DNA of 64,000 nt, from contig VBEO01000075.1 of the NCBI GenBank assembly GCA_005881825.1, forward strand, positions 23,627 through 87,626, read 5' to 3'. The DNA is from Chloroflexota bacterium. GTDB taxonomy: Bacteria; Chloroflexota; Dormibacteria; Dormibacterales; Dormibacteraceae. A program made the position numbers and the translations under genes. The notes beneath the pieces are model-generated. The model had not been told where the DNA came from. It saw only the letters and a program-made list of their open reading frames with translations, and made no database searches. Of this stretch, positions 50,863-60,013 are shown piece after piece. Position 1 is the first letter of the stretch. Each line of letters starts with the position of its first letter.

Positions 50863-51588
50863 CAGCACCAGCACCTGGTCGAAGACCGGGCTGCTGGCCA
50901 CCAGCGGGTAGACGTCGGTGCGCACGAACCAGCGGTTGGGCACGCCGGGGTTGGCCGGGTCCTCGTCAAATCTGACGGTCACCTCCGGGTGCCGGTAGAC
51001 GAGTGCCGGCGCGCGGTGGCCCATCTCGGGGACCTCGGCGAAGCGGAGGTTCATGGGGCCACGCCAGGCGAGCCCGGCATAGCCGGCCAGTGGCCGGCCG
51101 TTGGTGGTGGGCGAGCCGAAGTGCAGCGGCTCACCGCTCACGTTCTCGATCTCACAGGAGAGGTCCAGGTGCCAGGATCCAGCGGCCTCGTCGACCACCG
51201 GGCGCCCGATCTGCCGCCGCTCGTGGACGATCCGGCGGTCGTTGCGGTCCAGCCATTCCAGCTCCTCGGCGCCGTCCTGCCAGGCCAGGTGCCGGATCAC
51301 GCCCTGGTTGTCGAGGTCGACGTAGTCCTGACCGTGGACATAGCTGGGGCCGCCCCAGAAGGTCCACTCGTTGACCACTGGCCAGGCGTAGGAGAGCCCC
51401 AGGTGCCAGGGATGATCCTCCGGCTGGTGATCGGTGACGACTTGTCCGGCCAGCGTGCGCACGGGGTGGAAGTAGGGCCGCGGGCACAGGAACCGAGGCA
51501 GTTCGGGCGCAAACACGTACTCGTAGAGCACCACCTCGCCCCAGAGCGCCAGCAGCCGGTCCGGCCGTTGCTCGAGCTCGACGTTCAC
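50863..51588 (-). CDS. PmoA-like (DUF6807) protein, 3' end lost or overlapping lacI
   Basis: About 240 recognisable residues: [40 protein letters not shown], and [20 protein letters not shown], the standard blocks of the family named after 'methane oxygenase PmoA' but found in sugar-catabolic operons; not a methane monooxygenase. GTG 51588 overlaps the Gfo/Idh stop by 4 bp. After [13 protein letters not shown] the frame runs on with no stop antisense to the whole lacI-like gene (open to 49780), so the natural end is missing. Confidence 0.75.
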
Positions 51589-52670
51589 CGGGCGGCTCCG
51601 GCGGCAGATCTCAGCGATTCCAGCAGCGCCGAGTACGCCTTCCGATCCAGCGGCAGCTCGACCTCGCGCCCGGTGCGGCCGCTGAGCTGGATGGCGTTGG
51701 CCAACTCGAGCGTGCGCAGGGCGTCGGCGCCGGATGCGATCGGCGGCCGCCGACCGGCCAGCGCCTCGGCCCAGTCGCGATAGAGGTCCGCGTGGTCTCC
51801 CCCGGCGCCCTCGAAGGCGCGGGGCTCCCCCGTGCCGGGGACGTCGAAGGCGCCGCCCTGTGCCGCGCGGAAGTCCTCGAAGTCCTCATCGTTGCCGATC
51901 GATACCAGGCGGCCCGGCGTGAGGCGGAGGCGGCCGCGGGTGCCCGTCAGCTCGATGCGCTGGGCTTCGTCGACTTCGACGGTCGAGATGTGCACCGAGC
52001 CAAGGGCGCCGTTCTCCCACTCCAGCAGCGCCTGCACGCTGTCCTCGGTCTCGATCTCGTGCATGCGGGTCGGCGTCTTGGCGAAGACGCGCGCCGGCGA
52101 ACCCGCCAGGTGCAGGAGGAGGTCCATGTCGTGCTGGCCCTGGTTGATCAGCACCCCGCCCCCCTCACCCCGCCAGGTCCCGCGCCAGGCGGCGAGGTCG
52201 AAATAGGCGCGGCGCCGGGGCCAGGTGGCGAGCAGGTCGGCGCGCAGCAGGCGGCCGAGGAAGCCGGCCGCGATCAGCCGCCGGGCCTCCACCACCTCGT
52301 CGCGCATGCGCTGCTGGAGGCATACGGCCAGCATCCGCCCGGCGCGCTCTGCCTCGGCGACCATGGCGTCGCCCTCGGCGACCGAGACCGCCAACGGCTT
52401 TTCGACCAGCACGTGCTTGCCGGCGCGCAAAGCCGCGATCGCCATCTGGGCGTGGAAGGGGTGCGGGGCCAGGATCAGCGCGACGTCGGCGTCCTCGGCC
52501 CACAGTGCGTCGACGTCATGGTGGAAGCGGGCTCCGAATTCCGCTGCAACGGCCTGCGCCCGCTGGGTGTTGATGTCCTGCACGGCAACCACCTGCGCGT
52601 CGACTGCGTCAAATCCCCGCCGGTGCGCGCTCAGGATGTTGGCGGCCGCCCCGGCGATGACGATCCTCAT
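51585..52670 (-). CDS. Gfo/Idh/MocA family oxidoreductase (second)
   Basis: A 361-residue NAD(P)-dependent sugar dehydrogenase. It has MRIVIAGAAANILSAHRRG (Rossmann), GKHVLVEKPLAVSVAEGDAM (EKP motif) and GGGVLINQGQHDMDLLLHL (active-site His/Asp). ATG 52670 overlaps the permease stop. It sits in the ABC transporter operon, so it may oxidise the imported sugar first, e.g. to a 3-keto form (inference). Confidence 0.9.
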   Translation of the reverse strand: MRIVIAGAAANILSAHRRGFDAVDAQVVAVQDINTQRAQAVAAEFGARFHHDVDALWAEDADVALILAPHPFHAQMAIAALRAGKHVLVEKPLAVSVAEGDAMVAEAERAGRMLAVCLQQRMRDEVVEARRLIAAGFLGRLLRADLLATWPRRRAYFDLAAWRGTWRGEGGGVLINQGQHDMDLLLHLAGSPARVFAKTPTRMHEIETEDSVQALLEWENGALGSVHISTVEVDEAQRIELTGTRGRLRLTPGRLVSIGNDEDFEDFRAAQGGAFDVPGTGEPRAFEGAGGDHADLYRDWAEALAGRRPPIASGADALRTLELANAIQLSGRTGREVELPLDRKAYSALLESLRSAAGAAR

Positions 52671-53473
52671 CGCACGGAGCCCAATGCGAGGCCGTCGCGC
52701 AGCAGGCGATGCGTGAACGCGTAGATGGCCAGGATCGGCAGTGACGCGACCACCGCGATCGCCATCATGTTCGACCAGCGAATCCCGTACATGCCGATCT
52801 GGCCCGCGATCAGCACCGAGATCGGGTACTGGGCGGGATCGCTCAGGAAGGTGATCGCGTAGAGGAACTCGCCCCAGGCGATGAAGAAGATGATGGTGGC
52901 GCCGGTCGCGATGCCGTTCAGCGTGATCGGCAGCACGATCTGCCAGAAAACCCGCCAGCGCGACGCTCCGTCGACCACCCCGGCCTCCTCCACCTCTTGC
53001 GGCACGGACAGGAAGAAGGGCCGGACGATCAGCACGCAGAAGGGCAGCAGGAGCGCGGTATCGGCCAGGACCACGCCCAGCTGGGTCCCCAAAAGGTTCC
53101 AACCACCCAGCACGCGGTACAGCGGGATCAGCGTCGCGGGCTGGGGCGTGATCTGGAGCAGGATCAACGAGCCCAGGCCGACGTTGACGAGCAGGCCTTT
53201 GACGCGCGCAAGCGCATATGCCGCAGGCGTCGCCAGCACCAGCGTGAGCAGCGTGGTGCCGGCCGCGATGATCGCGGAATTGACGCAGGCGTGCAGGAGG
53301 TCGGAGTTGACGACCGTCTGGTAGGCGGCGATCGTGGGCTCGAAGATCAGGCCGGTCGCGCTGAAGATCTCGGTGTCGCTCTTCAGCGAGGTGGCGACCA
53401 ACCACACGAAGGGCAGGCCATAGAGCAGGATCAGGAGGCCGGTTCCTGTGCGCGCCACCAGCGATCGCGTCAT
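52667..53473 (-). CDS. Carbohydrate ABC transporter permease (MalG type)
   Basis: A 268-residue inner-membrane protein with six predicted helices and the EAA loop VEEAGVVDGASRWRVFWQIV contacting an ATPase. ATG 53473 overlaps the previous permease (ATGA). No ATPase is encoded in this operon; a shared MsiK/UgpC-type ATPase elsewhere is likely. Confidence 0.92.
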   Translation of the reverse strand: MTRSLVARTGTGLLILLYGLPFVWLVATSLKSDTEIFSATGLIFEPTIAAYQTVVNSDLLHACVNSAIIAAGTTLLTLVLATPAAYALARVKGLLVNVGLGSLILLQITPQPATLIPLYRVLGGWNLLGTQLGVVLADTALLLPFCVLIVRPFFLSVPQEVEEAGVVDGASRWRVFWQIVLPITLNGIATGATIIFFIAWGEFLYAITFLSDPAQYPISVLIAGQIGMYGIRWSNMMAIAVVASLPILAIYAFTHRLLRDGLALGSVR

Positions 53474-54396
53474 GCACGTTCCTCGCGGTGCACCGAGCGC
53501 AGGTACACGAGGGCCATCAGGATGGTCAGGCCGAGCGTGATGACCGCGACCGCGGCGCCGTCGCTGAACTTGTAGATCTCGAAGGCGAGCCGGTAGCTCA
53601 GGAACGGCAGCGTGGTGCTGGCGGTGCCGGGACCGCCGAAGGTCATGATGTAGATGAAGTCGAAGCTCTTGAACGCGTAGAGCAGCGACAGGATGGTCAG
53701 CACCAAGATGGTCGGCCGCAGCAGCGGCAGCACGATGTAGCGCAGGGTCTGCCGGGGCCGGGCGCCGTCGACGTCGGCCGCCGCCAGGACTTCGCCGGGC
53801 ATATCCAGCAGTGCGGCCCGGAAGACCAGGGTCGCGAAGGGCACGACGGTCCAGGCGTTGACCAGCGCTACCGAGACCAGCGGCAGCCGGCCCTCGACCA
53901 GCCAGTAGACCGGCGCCACCCGGGCCACGCTCAGGATGGTGTCGACCATGCCCCGAGGATCGAGCAGGAAGCGCCAGTCCACGCCGTTGATGAGGCCCGG
54001 GAGCGCCCAGCTGAAGACCATCAGCGCCAGCGTGAAGCCGGACAGCGGGCCGCCGCGCCAGAGCACCAGTGCGGCCGCCAAGCCGCCGCCGAGGCCCACG
54101 CCCACCACCAGTCCGACGTAGATCAGCGAGTTGACGGCGGCCTCGCGGAAGTCGGCGGTGACCGCCACCGCCTGCACTCCGGCGGTGCCGATGAACGGCC
54201 AGTCGCCGAAGATGTTGTCCGAGCTGACCTGGCTGACGCTCATGTGGATCAGCTCGATGAACGGATAGAGCGCCAGGACGGCCAGAAAGAGGGCAGCGGG
54301 GAGCAGGTACAGTCCCACTCCCCGCGGCCGCAGACGGAGGCTTCTACGGGACACCGCCGGCGCCCATCCGACGCGCGCGCCGACGGTGGTTCTCAC
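53470..54396 (-). CDS. Carbohydrate ABC transporter permease (MalF type)
   Basis: A 308-residue permease with a basic N-terminal tail, six helices (first: YLLPAALFLAVLALYPFIEL) and the EAA loop LAAADVDGARPRQTLRYIVL. GTG 54396 overlaps the lipoprotein's stop (GTGA). It pairs with the MalG-type permease downstream. Confidence 0.92.
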   Translation of the reverse strand: MRTTVGARVGWAPAVSRRSLRLRPRGVGLYLLPAALFLAVLALYPFIELIHMSVSQVSSDNIFGDWPFIGTAGVQAVAVTADFREAAVNSLIYVGLVVGVGLGGGLAAALVLWRGGPLSGFTLALMVFSWALPGLINGVDWRFLLDPRGMVDTILSVARVAPVYWLVEGRLPLVSVALVNAWTVVPFATLVFRAALLDMPGEVLAAADVDGARPRQTLRYIVLPLLRPTILVLTILSLLYAFKSFDFIYIMTFGGPGTASTTLPFLSYRLAFEIYKFSDGAAVAVITLGLTILMALVYLRSVHREERA

Positions 54397-55715
54397 GCCT
54401 TGTAGTTGGCCTTCACCCCGTCAGACGCGTCCTTCGCAGCCTGGGACGGACTCTTCTGCCCCGCGATGACGGCACTCCAGTTCTGCGCGATCACGGCCTG
54501 TGCCGCGATGGCCGCGCCGCCCTCGGGCGGATACTCGGCGCCGTGGTCCTTGACCTCTGAGGTGTACGCGGCCAGCAGAGGATTGTTGGTCACATCGGGC
54601 AGTCCGGACATGTCGTGGCGGGCCGGGATGCCACCCGACTCCTTGAGCGTGATCAGCAGGCCTTCCTTGCTGAGCAGGGTCTCCTGCATGTAGGCCCAGG
54701 CAATGTCGGGGACCTTGCTGAAGCCGCCGATCCAGAGGGCTTCACCGCCCAGGAAGATGCCCTGCTTACCCGAGGCGGCGGGCAGCGGCGTGGTGCCGTA
54801 CTTGAACTTGCTGCCCACATTGCGGCTGGCCGGTCCGATGTTCCAGTTGCCGTTTTCCATGAAGGCCACGTCGCCGACCGCCCAGCGGTTGAAAGTCTCG
54901 GCCTGACCCCACTGCACCGATTCCTTGGGCAGGTAGCCCTTCTTGGACCAGTCGCTGACCAGCGCAAAGGCCTGCTCGATGGCCGAGGACTCGGGATTCT
55001 TGTAGCTGAAGCCGTAGCCGCTCAGCCAGGGGAAGGCGGTCCAGTCGCCCTGGTCGGTGGGCTGGCCGGTGAGCGCGATCGGCACTTTGCCCGCGGCCTT
55101 GATCTTGGCGAACGCGTTGTTGAGGTCGTCGATGGTCTTGGGCACCGCCACCCCGACCGCGTCCAGGATGTCCTGGTTGTACCAGAGGCCGGTCAGGTTC
55201 ACATATCCCTTGATGCCGTAGACCTTGTTGTTGAAGCGGGTGATCACGCCGTCGGGGAACTGGCCCTTGTCGGCGAAGCTCTGCCAGTAGCTGTCGGCGC
55301 TCTTGAAGACGCCGGCCTTGTACATGGCGTTGACCTCGTTGCCGCCGTAGATGAAGACGTCCGGTCCCTGCTTGGCGCCGGCGGCGGCGATCGCCCGCTT
55401 GGGCATCTCGCTGAACTCGACGTAGGTGAGCTTGACGTTCACCTTGGGGTACTTCTGGCTGAAGAGCGCGCTGTAGTCCTGGATGGTCTTCACGTCCTGC
55501 TGGGACGAGTAGTGCCAGACCTCCAGGTTGCCGGCGGTGTTGGCGTCGAGCTTGCTGGTTGTGGTCGTCGTCGTGTTGCCGCCGCAGGCGGCGAGGAATT
55601 CGGCGAGGCTGCCCGCCAGGGCCAGGCTGCCGGCGCCGGCGGCGGCACCCTTGAGCAGCTGGCGGCGGCTGAGGCCGCGGTCGAGCAAGCTGGAGCCCTG
55701 GTCAAGCTCGTTCAT
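54393..55715 (-). CDS. Carbohydrate ABC transporter substrate-binding lipoprotein, Tat signal
   Basis: A 440-residue extracytoplasmic sugar-binding protein (family 1). The leader has a twin-arginine motif LSRRQLLKGAAAG and a lipobox ending EFLAACGG. The mature part includes GPDVFIYGGNEVNAMYKAGV and GQAETFNRWAVGDVAFMENG, typical of UgpB/MalE-like binders. GGGGAGGCGAT precedes ATG 55715. Its promoter region holds two LacI-type boxes. It is the first gene of the uptake operon. Confidence 0.92.
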   Translation of the reverse strand: MNELDQGSSLLDRGLSRRQLLKGAAAGAGSLALAGSLAEFLAACGGNTTTTTTSKLDANTAGNLEVWHYSSQQDVKTIQDYSALFSQKYPKVNVKLTYVEFSEMPKRAIAAAGAKQGPDVFIYGGNEVNAMYKAGVFKSADSYWQSFADKGQFPDGVITRFNNKVYGIKGYVNLTGLWYNQDILDAVGVAVPKTIDDLNNAFAKIKAAGKVPIALTGQPTDQGDWTAFPWLSGYGFSYKNPESSAIEQAFALVSDWSKKGYLPKESVQWGQAETFNRWAVGDVAFMENGNWNIGPASRNVGSKFKYGTTPLPAASGKQGIFLGGEALWIGGFSKVPDIAWAYMQETLLSKEGLLITLKESGGIPARHDMSGLPDVTNNPLLAAYTSEVKDHGAEYPPEGGAAIAAQAVIAQNWSAVIAGQKSPSQAAKDASDGVKANYKA

Positions 55716-55743
55716 TGGGATCGCCTCCCCGTTTTCGCCTGAT

Positions 55744-55771
55744 AGAAATCGATTTGTAGAAATCGGTTTCT
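55744..55771. promoter_or_regulatory. Double LacI-type operator overlapping the sugar-uptake promoter
   Basis: Box 1 AGAAATCGATTTGT (55744-55757; palindromic but for one base pair) and box 2 AGAAATCGGTTTCT (55758-55771; palindromic but for one pair). On the minus strand a TTGACC -35 element lies at 55783-55778, and a TACAAA-like -10 falls within the boxes, so bound repressor would block the promoter. Same layout as 49765-49792. Confidence 0.75.
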
Positions 55772-55823
55772 GAACCCGGTCAATATACTTCTGGGAATCG
55801 GCGCGGTCAACCGCGCGTTGCCC

Positions 55824-55871
55824 GTAGGGGAGACGTTTGCTCCTCCCGGGCGGGTCAAGACCCGCCCCTAC
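55824..55871. repeat. 48-bp palindromic element (GTAGGGG...CCCCTAC)
   Basis: Intergenic copy of the element found inside the kinase gene at 42664. Internal hairpins include GGGCGGGTCAAGACCCGCCC. It lies between the divergent sugar-uptake operon and the molybdenum hydroxylase gene, ending 17 bp before that gene's start. Confidence 0.8.
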
Positions 55872-55888
55872 GTGCCTAAGGAGGTTCG

Positions 55889-58120
55889 ATGCGCAGGATC
55901 GAAGGAGCCGTGAAGGTCAGCGGTGCGCTGATGTTCACGGAGGACATGGAGCTGTCCGGGCTGCTGCACGCCAAGCTCGTGCTGAGCTACGCAGCCAGCG
56001 CCGAGATCGCGAGCGTGCGCGCCGAGGCCGCCCGGGCGCTGCCCGGCGTGGTGGCGGTGGTCACCGGCGCCGACCTCGGCCTCACCGAGGACCACCCTGA
56101 CCAGCCCATGGCCGCGCGCCGCGTCTTCTACTCCGGTCAGCCCGTGGCCGCGGTGCTGGCCACCTCCGCGGCCGTCGCCGCCGACGCTGCCGGCATGGTC
56201 GAGGTCGAGTACTCGCCGCTGCCGGCCGCCCTGGGCGTCGAAGCTGCTGTCGCCGAGGGCGCCCCGCGCGTGCTGCCCGAGCAGACCGGCGACGCCGACG
56301 AGGCTTCGATCCACGGCGCCGCCAGCAGCGAGGAGACGCAGACCCCGGAGCCGGTCGGCAACATCACGGGCTGGATCGCGGCCCGGCGCGGCGACCTGGC
56401 GGCCGGGCGGGCGGCCGCTGCCGCGACCGTGCGCCGCAGCTACTTCATGCCACGCGTGCACCACGCCTACCTGGAGCCGCACGTGGTGGCGGCGCGGGTG
56501 GAGCGCGACGGCATGGTCACCATCTGGTCGCCGACCCAGGGACCCAGCGAGGTGATCCCGGCGGTGGCCAAAGCCGTAGGCGTGGAGCCCGCGCAGGTGC
56601 GGGTGATCCCGATGCCCGTGGGCGGCGGCTTCGGCGGCAAGTGGATGCAGCTCGAACCCGTGGTGGCGGTGCTGGCGCGACACGTGGGCCGGCCGGTGCG
56701 CCTGCAGCTGACGCGCAACGAGGAGTTCCTGCTGGGGCGGCCGGCGCCGTCCTCACAGGTCACGCTGGAGCTGGGAGGCACCCGGGAGGGCGACCTCACG
56801 CTGCTTCAGGCAGATGTTGACTACGACAACGGCGCCACGTCCGGCTGGCACGGCGGTATCACGGCCGAGATGCTGGTCTCGACCTATCGGGTGCCCAACT
56901 TCGAGGTCGGCGGCCGGGAGGTGGCGACCAATCTGGCGCCCGTGACCGCCTATCGCGCGCCGGGCGCGCCCCAGGCCTACTTCGCGCTGGAGTCGGCCCT
57001 GGATGAGCTGGCCCGGGAGCTGGGTCTGGATCCCATCGAGCTCCGGCTGCGCTCGGCCGCGCGGGCCGGCGACCCCCGCGGTGACGGCTCGCCCTGGCCG
57101 CGCATCGGGCTGGTCGAGTGCCTGGAAGCGGCCCGGCGCCATCCGGCCTACACGGCGCCGCGCGCCGCCGGTGAAGGCGTGGGGGTGGCAGTGGGCTCCT
57201 GGATCGGCGCCTACGGCCCGGCCGCCGCGGCCTGCCGCATGGACGGCGACGGCACCCTGCTGCTACACCTGGGTTCGATCGACATCAGCGGCAGCGACAC
57301 CGGCTTCGCGGCCCTTGCCGCCGAGGTCTTCGGCATCTCGCCCGACCGCGTCCGCATCCAGCACACCGACTCCACAACCTCGCCGGAGGCGCCCGGCGCG
57401 GGCGGCAGCGCGACCACCTACAGCGTGGCGCCGGCGGTGGAGCGGGCGGTGCTGGAAGCGCGGCGCCAGCTTCTGGACGCGGCCGGCTCACTGCTGGAAG
57501 CGGCGGCCTCCGACCTCGAGCTGGCCGACGGCCAGGTTCAGGTGAAGGGCGTGCCGGCGCGGGCGGTGTCGCTGAAGGAGGTCGTCGAGTTTTCGCAGAA
57601 AGCCGGCGGTCCGGGCCCCATCAGCGCGATGGGCCGGGTGTCGCTGCTGGATCCGGGGCCCATGTTCTGCGTGCACATCGCGCGGGCGCGCGTCGACGAG
57701 GAGACGGGCCAGGTCGAGGTCACCCGCTACGCGGCCATTCACGACATCGGGCGCGCGCTCGACCGTGAGCTGGTCAAGGACCAGATCTACGGCGGCGTCG
57801 TGCAGGGCCTGGGCCGGGCCCTGGGCGAGGAGCTGGTCTACGACGACACCGGCCAGCTGCGCACGGCCAGCTTCGCCGACTACGGGCTGCCCACCGGCGA
57901 CCAGGTGCCGCCCATCGACATCGAGCTGATCGAGGTGCCCTCGGAGCAGGGCGCTCTCGGCTCGCGCGGCATCGGCGAGCCGCCGATCGTGCCCGGCCTG
58001 GCCGCGGTCGCCAATGCGATCGCCGACGCCACCGGCGTGCGCCTGACCGCCGCCCCCTTCACGCCAGAGGCCATGCTGGAGGCCCTAAAAGCTCGAGCGC
58101 CGGCGCCCGCACGCATTTAG
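55889..58120 (+). CDS. Xanthine dehydrogenase-family molybdenum-binding subunit
   Basis: A 743-residue large subunit of a molybdenum hydroxylase. MoCo-binding and active-site motifs: VGGGFGGKWMQLEP, TAYRAPGAPQAYFALE (not the AYRCSFR of CO dehydrogenase), and near the end GSRGIGEPPIVPG with the catalytic Glu. AAGGAGGT lies before ATG 55889. The family normally needs FeS and FAD subunits; none is adjacent. It probably hydroxylates a heteroaromatic or aldehyde. Confidence 0.9.
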   Translation: MRRIEGAVKVSGALMFTEDMELSGLLHAKLVLSYAASAEIASVRAEAARALPGVVAVVTGADLGLTEDHPDQPMAARRVFYSGQPVAAVLATSAAVAADAAGMVEVEYSPLPAALGVEAAVAEGAPRVLPEQTGDADEASIHGAASSEETQTPEPVGNITGWIAARRGDLAAGRAAAAATVRRSYFMPRVHHAYLEPHVVAARVERDGMVTIWSPTQGPSEVIPAVAKAVGVEPAQVRVIPMPVGGGFGGKWMQLEPVVAVLARHVGRPVRLQLTRNEEFLLGRPAPSSQVTLELGGTREGDLTLLQADVDYDNGATSGWHGGITAEMLVSTYRVPNFEVGGREVATNLAPVTAYRAPGAPQAYFALESALDELARELGLDPIELRLRSAARAGDPRGDGSPWPRIGLVECLEAARRHPAYTAPRAAGEGVGVAVGSWIGAYGPAAAACRMDGDGTLLLHLGSIDISGSDTGFAALAAEVFGISPDRVRIQHTDSTTSPEAPGAGGSATTYSVAPAVERAVLEARRQLLDAAGSLLEAAASDLELADGQVQVKGVPARAVSLKEVVEFSQKAGGPGPISAMGRVSLLDPGPMFCVHIARARVDEETGQVEVTRYAAIHDIGRALDRELVKDQIYGGVVQGLGRALGEELVYDDTGQLRTASFADYGLPTGDQVPPIDIELIEVPSEQGALGSRGIGEPPIVPGLAAVANAIADATGVRLTAAPFTPEAMLEALKARAPAPARI

Positions 58121-58157
58121 GCGCCAAAAAGCGTTCCGCCGCCGGCGCTCGGCCGGT

Positions 58158-59060
58158 CTAAACCGGGGCCAGCAGTCCTTCCAGGCGCTTGCGCAGGCGG
58201 GCGGTGGCGGCTTCGTCCAGGGCCGCCACCGGCGGCATCGGCCACGGCTCGCAGACGCCCTGCATGGCCACGCCGGCTTTGATGGCGGCCGGAAAGACGC
58301 CCTCGCGCACGGCCATCACCAGCTCGATCAGCCGGTCCTGGCGCGTGCGCGCCAGCTCCCACTGGCCCGAGTCGGCGGCCTCGAAGACGCTGACCACCAA
58401 TCCCGGGGCCACGTTGGCAGCCCCGCAGATGGTCCCGGCGCCGCCGATGGCGACCGCGGCCATGAGCATGGTGTCGCTGCCGGTGAAGACGCGGAAGTCG
58501 GGCAGTTCGCGGGTCGCCAGCAGCACGCGCTCGAAGTACTCGAAGTCGCGGCTGGAGTCTTTGATCCCGACCACCGCCCCCTCGTGGGCGAGGGTGCTCA
58601 GCGTCGGCGGCTCGATCACGACCTTCGTGTTCTGAGGGATGTTGTAGACCAGGAGCGGCAGCGGGCTGCCGTCGGCCAGGCGGCGGTAGAAGTCGAGCAC
58701 GGTCGCCTGGTCGATCGGGTAGTAGAAGGGCGGGGCGACCAGAGCGGCGGTGGCGCCCATTGAGGCCGCGGCCGCCAGCTCGGCCCGAGCGGCCTTCAAA
58801 TGGGTTTGGGCGACGCCGCAGATCACCGGCACCCGCCCGCCGGCGGCGTCCATGACCGCGGCCAGGACCTGACGCCGCGCGCCTTCGTCGAGCGAGGCGG
58901 TTTCGCCGGTCGAGCCCAGGGGCAGCAGGCCGTGGACGCCGGCTGCCAGCACGTGCTCGACCAGGCGGCGGGTGCCGCCCTCGTCGACGGCGCCCTCGCG
59001 GGTGAGGGGCGAGATCAGGGCCGGGAGCACGCCGCGCAGATTTTTGAGCTCGAACTTCAT
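58158..59060 (-). CDS. DapA/NAL-family aldolase (dihydrodipicolinate synthase-like)
   Basis: A 300-residue class I aldolase barrel. GLLPLGSTGETASLDEGARR contains the substrate GxTGE loop, LLVYNIPQNTKV the catalytic Tyr, and GAVVGIKDSSRDFEYF the Schiff-base Lys. These are enough for pyruvate-dependent aldolase/lyase chemistry, but lysine biosynthesis is not implied; sugar-acid or aromatic catabolism is as likely. ATG 59060 is the start; it is convergent with the molybdenum subunit. Confidence 0.88.
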   Translation of the reverse strand: MKFELKNLRGVLPALISPLTREGAVDEGGTRRLVEHVLAAGVHGLLPLGSTGETASLDEGARRQVLAAVMDAAGGRVPVICGVAQTHLKAARAELAAAASMGATAALVAPPFYYPIDQATVLDFYRRLADGSPLPLLVYNIPQNTKVVIEPPTLSTLAHEGAVVGIKDSSRDFEYFERVLLATRELPDFRVFTGSDTMLMAAVAIGGAGTICGAANVAPGLVVSVFEAADSGQWELARTRQDRLIELVMAVREGVFPAAIKAGVAMQGVCEPWPMPPVAALDEAATARLRKRLEGLLAPV

Positions 59061-59072
59061 GTTGGTTCCAAG

Positions 59073-60013
59073 TTAGCGCGTCGCCGCCGCCGTTTTTTGC
59101 AGGAACACGGAGAACGATGTGTAGACACACCCGTCCAGCTCGATCAAAACATGCGGATATTCGGTGTGACCTCTCTTGGCGTCCGCCACGGCGTCGCCCA
59201 GGCGGATCGGCTTTAAAGCGCGCGTTTTCGCGCTCAGCGAGAAATCCAGCTTGCCAACCGGGTTCAGAGCCGGCACTGACGAGACGAGGCTACGCGAGCC
59301 ATCTCGTCAAGCGCGCGCGTGGCACCCGCGAGCCCGCCGAAGTGCTCGATCGAGCTGAGCGAGTAGACCGCGTCGAAAGTGCGGTCTTCAAAGCGCAGGT
59401 CCAGGGCGTCCATGTTCTCGACGACCAACCGATTGCGGTTGTATGGACAGCGCGCGAAGTGATCAGGGTCCAACAGCATTCGAGCATCGGCCTCGCCCGC
59501 CCTGAAATATCCGGAGCCGTAGATGTCGGTCGCGAACAGCCAGCGAACGCGGGTGCTGAGGTCATAGATGGCTTCCTCATGCCCGGCGCCGACTCCGAGC
59601 ACCAGCGCGTCCTGATGTAGCGCCCCGAGCTGCTCCAGGCCCACAACCACCTGCGCGTACTCCCAGTGCTTTCTGTGCTCGAGGTTTTCCGGAAAGCGTG
59701 GGTCCTTCTCGACGAGATATGGAAGTTGTCGGCGCATCGCTGCGACCAGAGCTGCGTTGCTCCAATCCTCGATCCAGCAATAAGAGGTGAGCCGGTCTAA
59801 GGGCTGCCGGCCGCTCCCCAAATATGGTTCTGCGGGCTCCGGCGTATGCCACTTCTCGCGGCCCGTTGAGACGTCTTCTGTTGAGGGTGTGGCAAGGGCT
59901 AGCGAGATCTCGGATTCAGCGCGGCTCAGCAAGCGCCGGCCCACGCGCGCGGCAGCAAGGCTGCGAAGGAGTCGCCGGGCCGGGGCCGCAGCCATCCTCC
60001 GGAATCGCCCCAT
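59073..60013 (-). CDS. SAM-dependent methyltransferase, frame broken by internal deletion
   Basis: The 5' part (ATG 60013 to stop 59264) has the SAM site DALVLGVGAGHEEAIYDL and FDAVYSLSSIEHFGGLAGA but ends abruptly after DEMARV, where LRPGG-type sequence should follow. The next 190 bp in another frame (to 59073) encode LDFSLSAKTRALKPIRL, then EYPHVLIELDGCVYTS, which I recognise as the usual C-terminal end of the same family. About 50-60 residues are missing near 59270-59285. Third-position GC is lower here than in neighbouring genes, so it may have been acquired. Sugar or lipid methylation is possible. Confidence 0.75.

Noticed and set aside
50863..51588. True methane monooxygenase subunit (PmoA)
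   Set aside because: The family name is misleading: there are no membrane helices or copper ligands, and it lies in a sugar operon (DUF6807).
55889..58120. Form I CO dehydrogenase large subunit (CoxL)
   Set aside because: The AYRCSFR signature is replaced by AYRAPGAPQ and coxM/coxS are absent.
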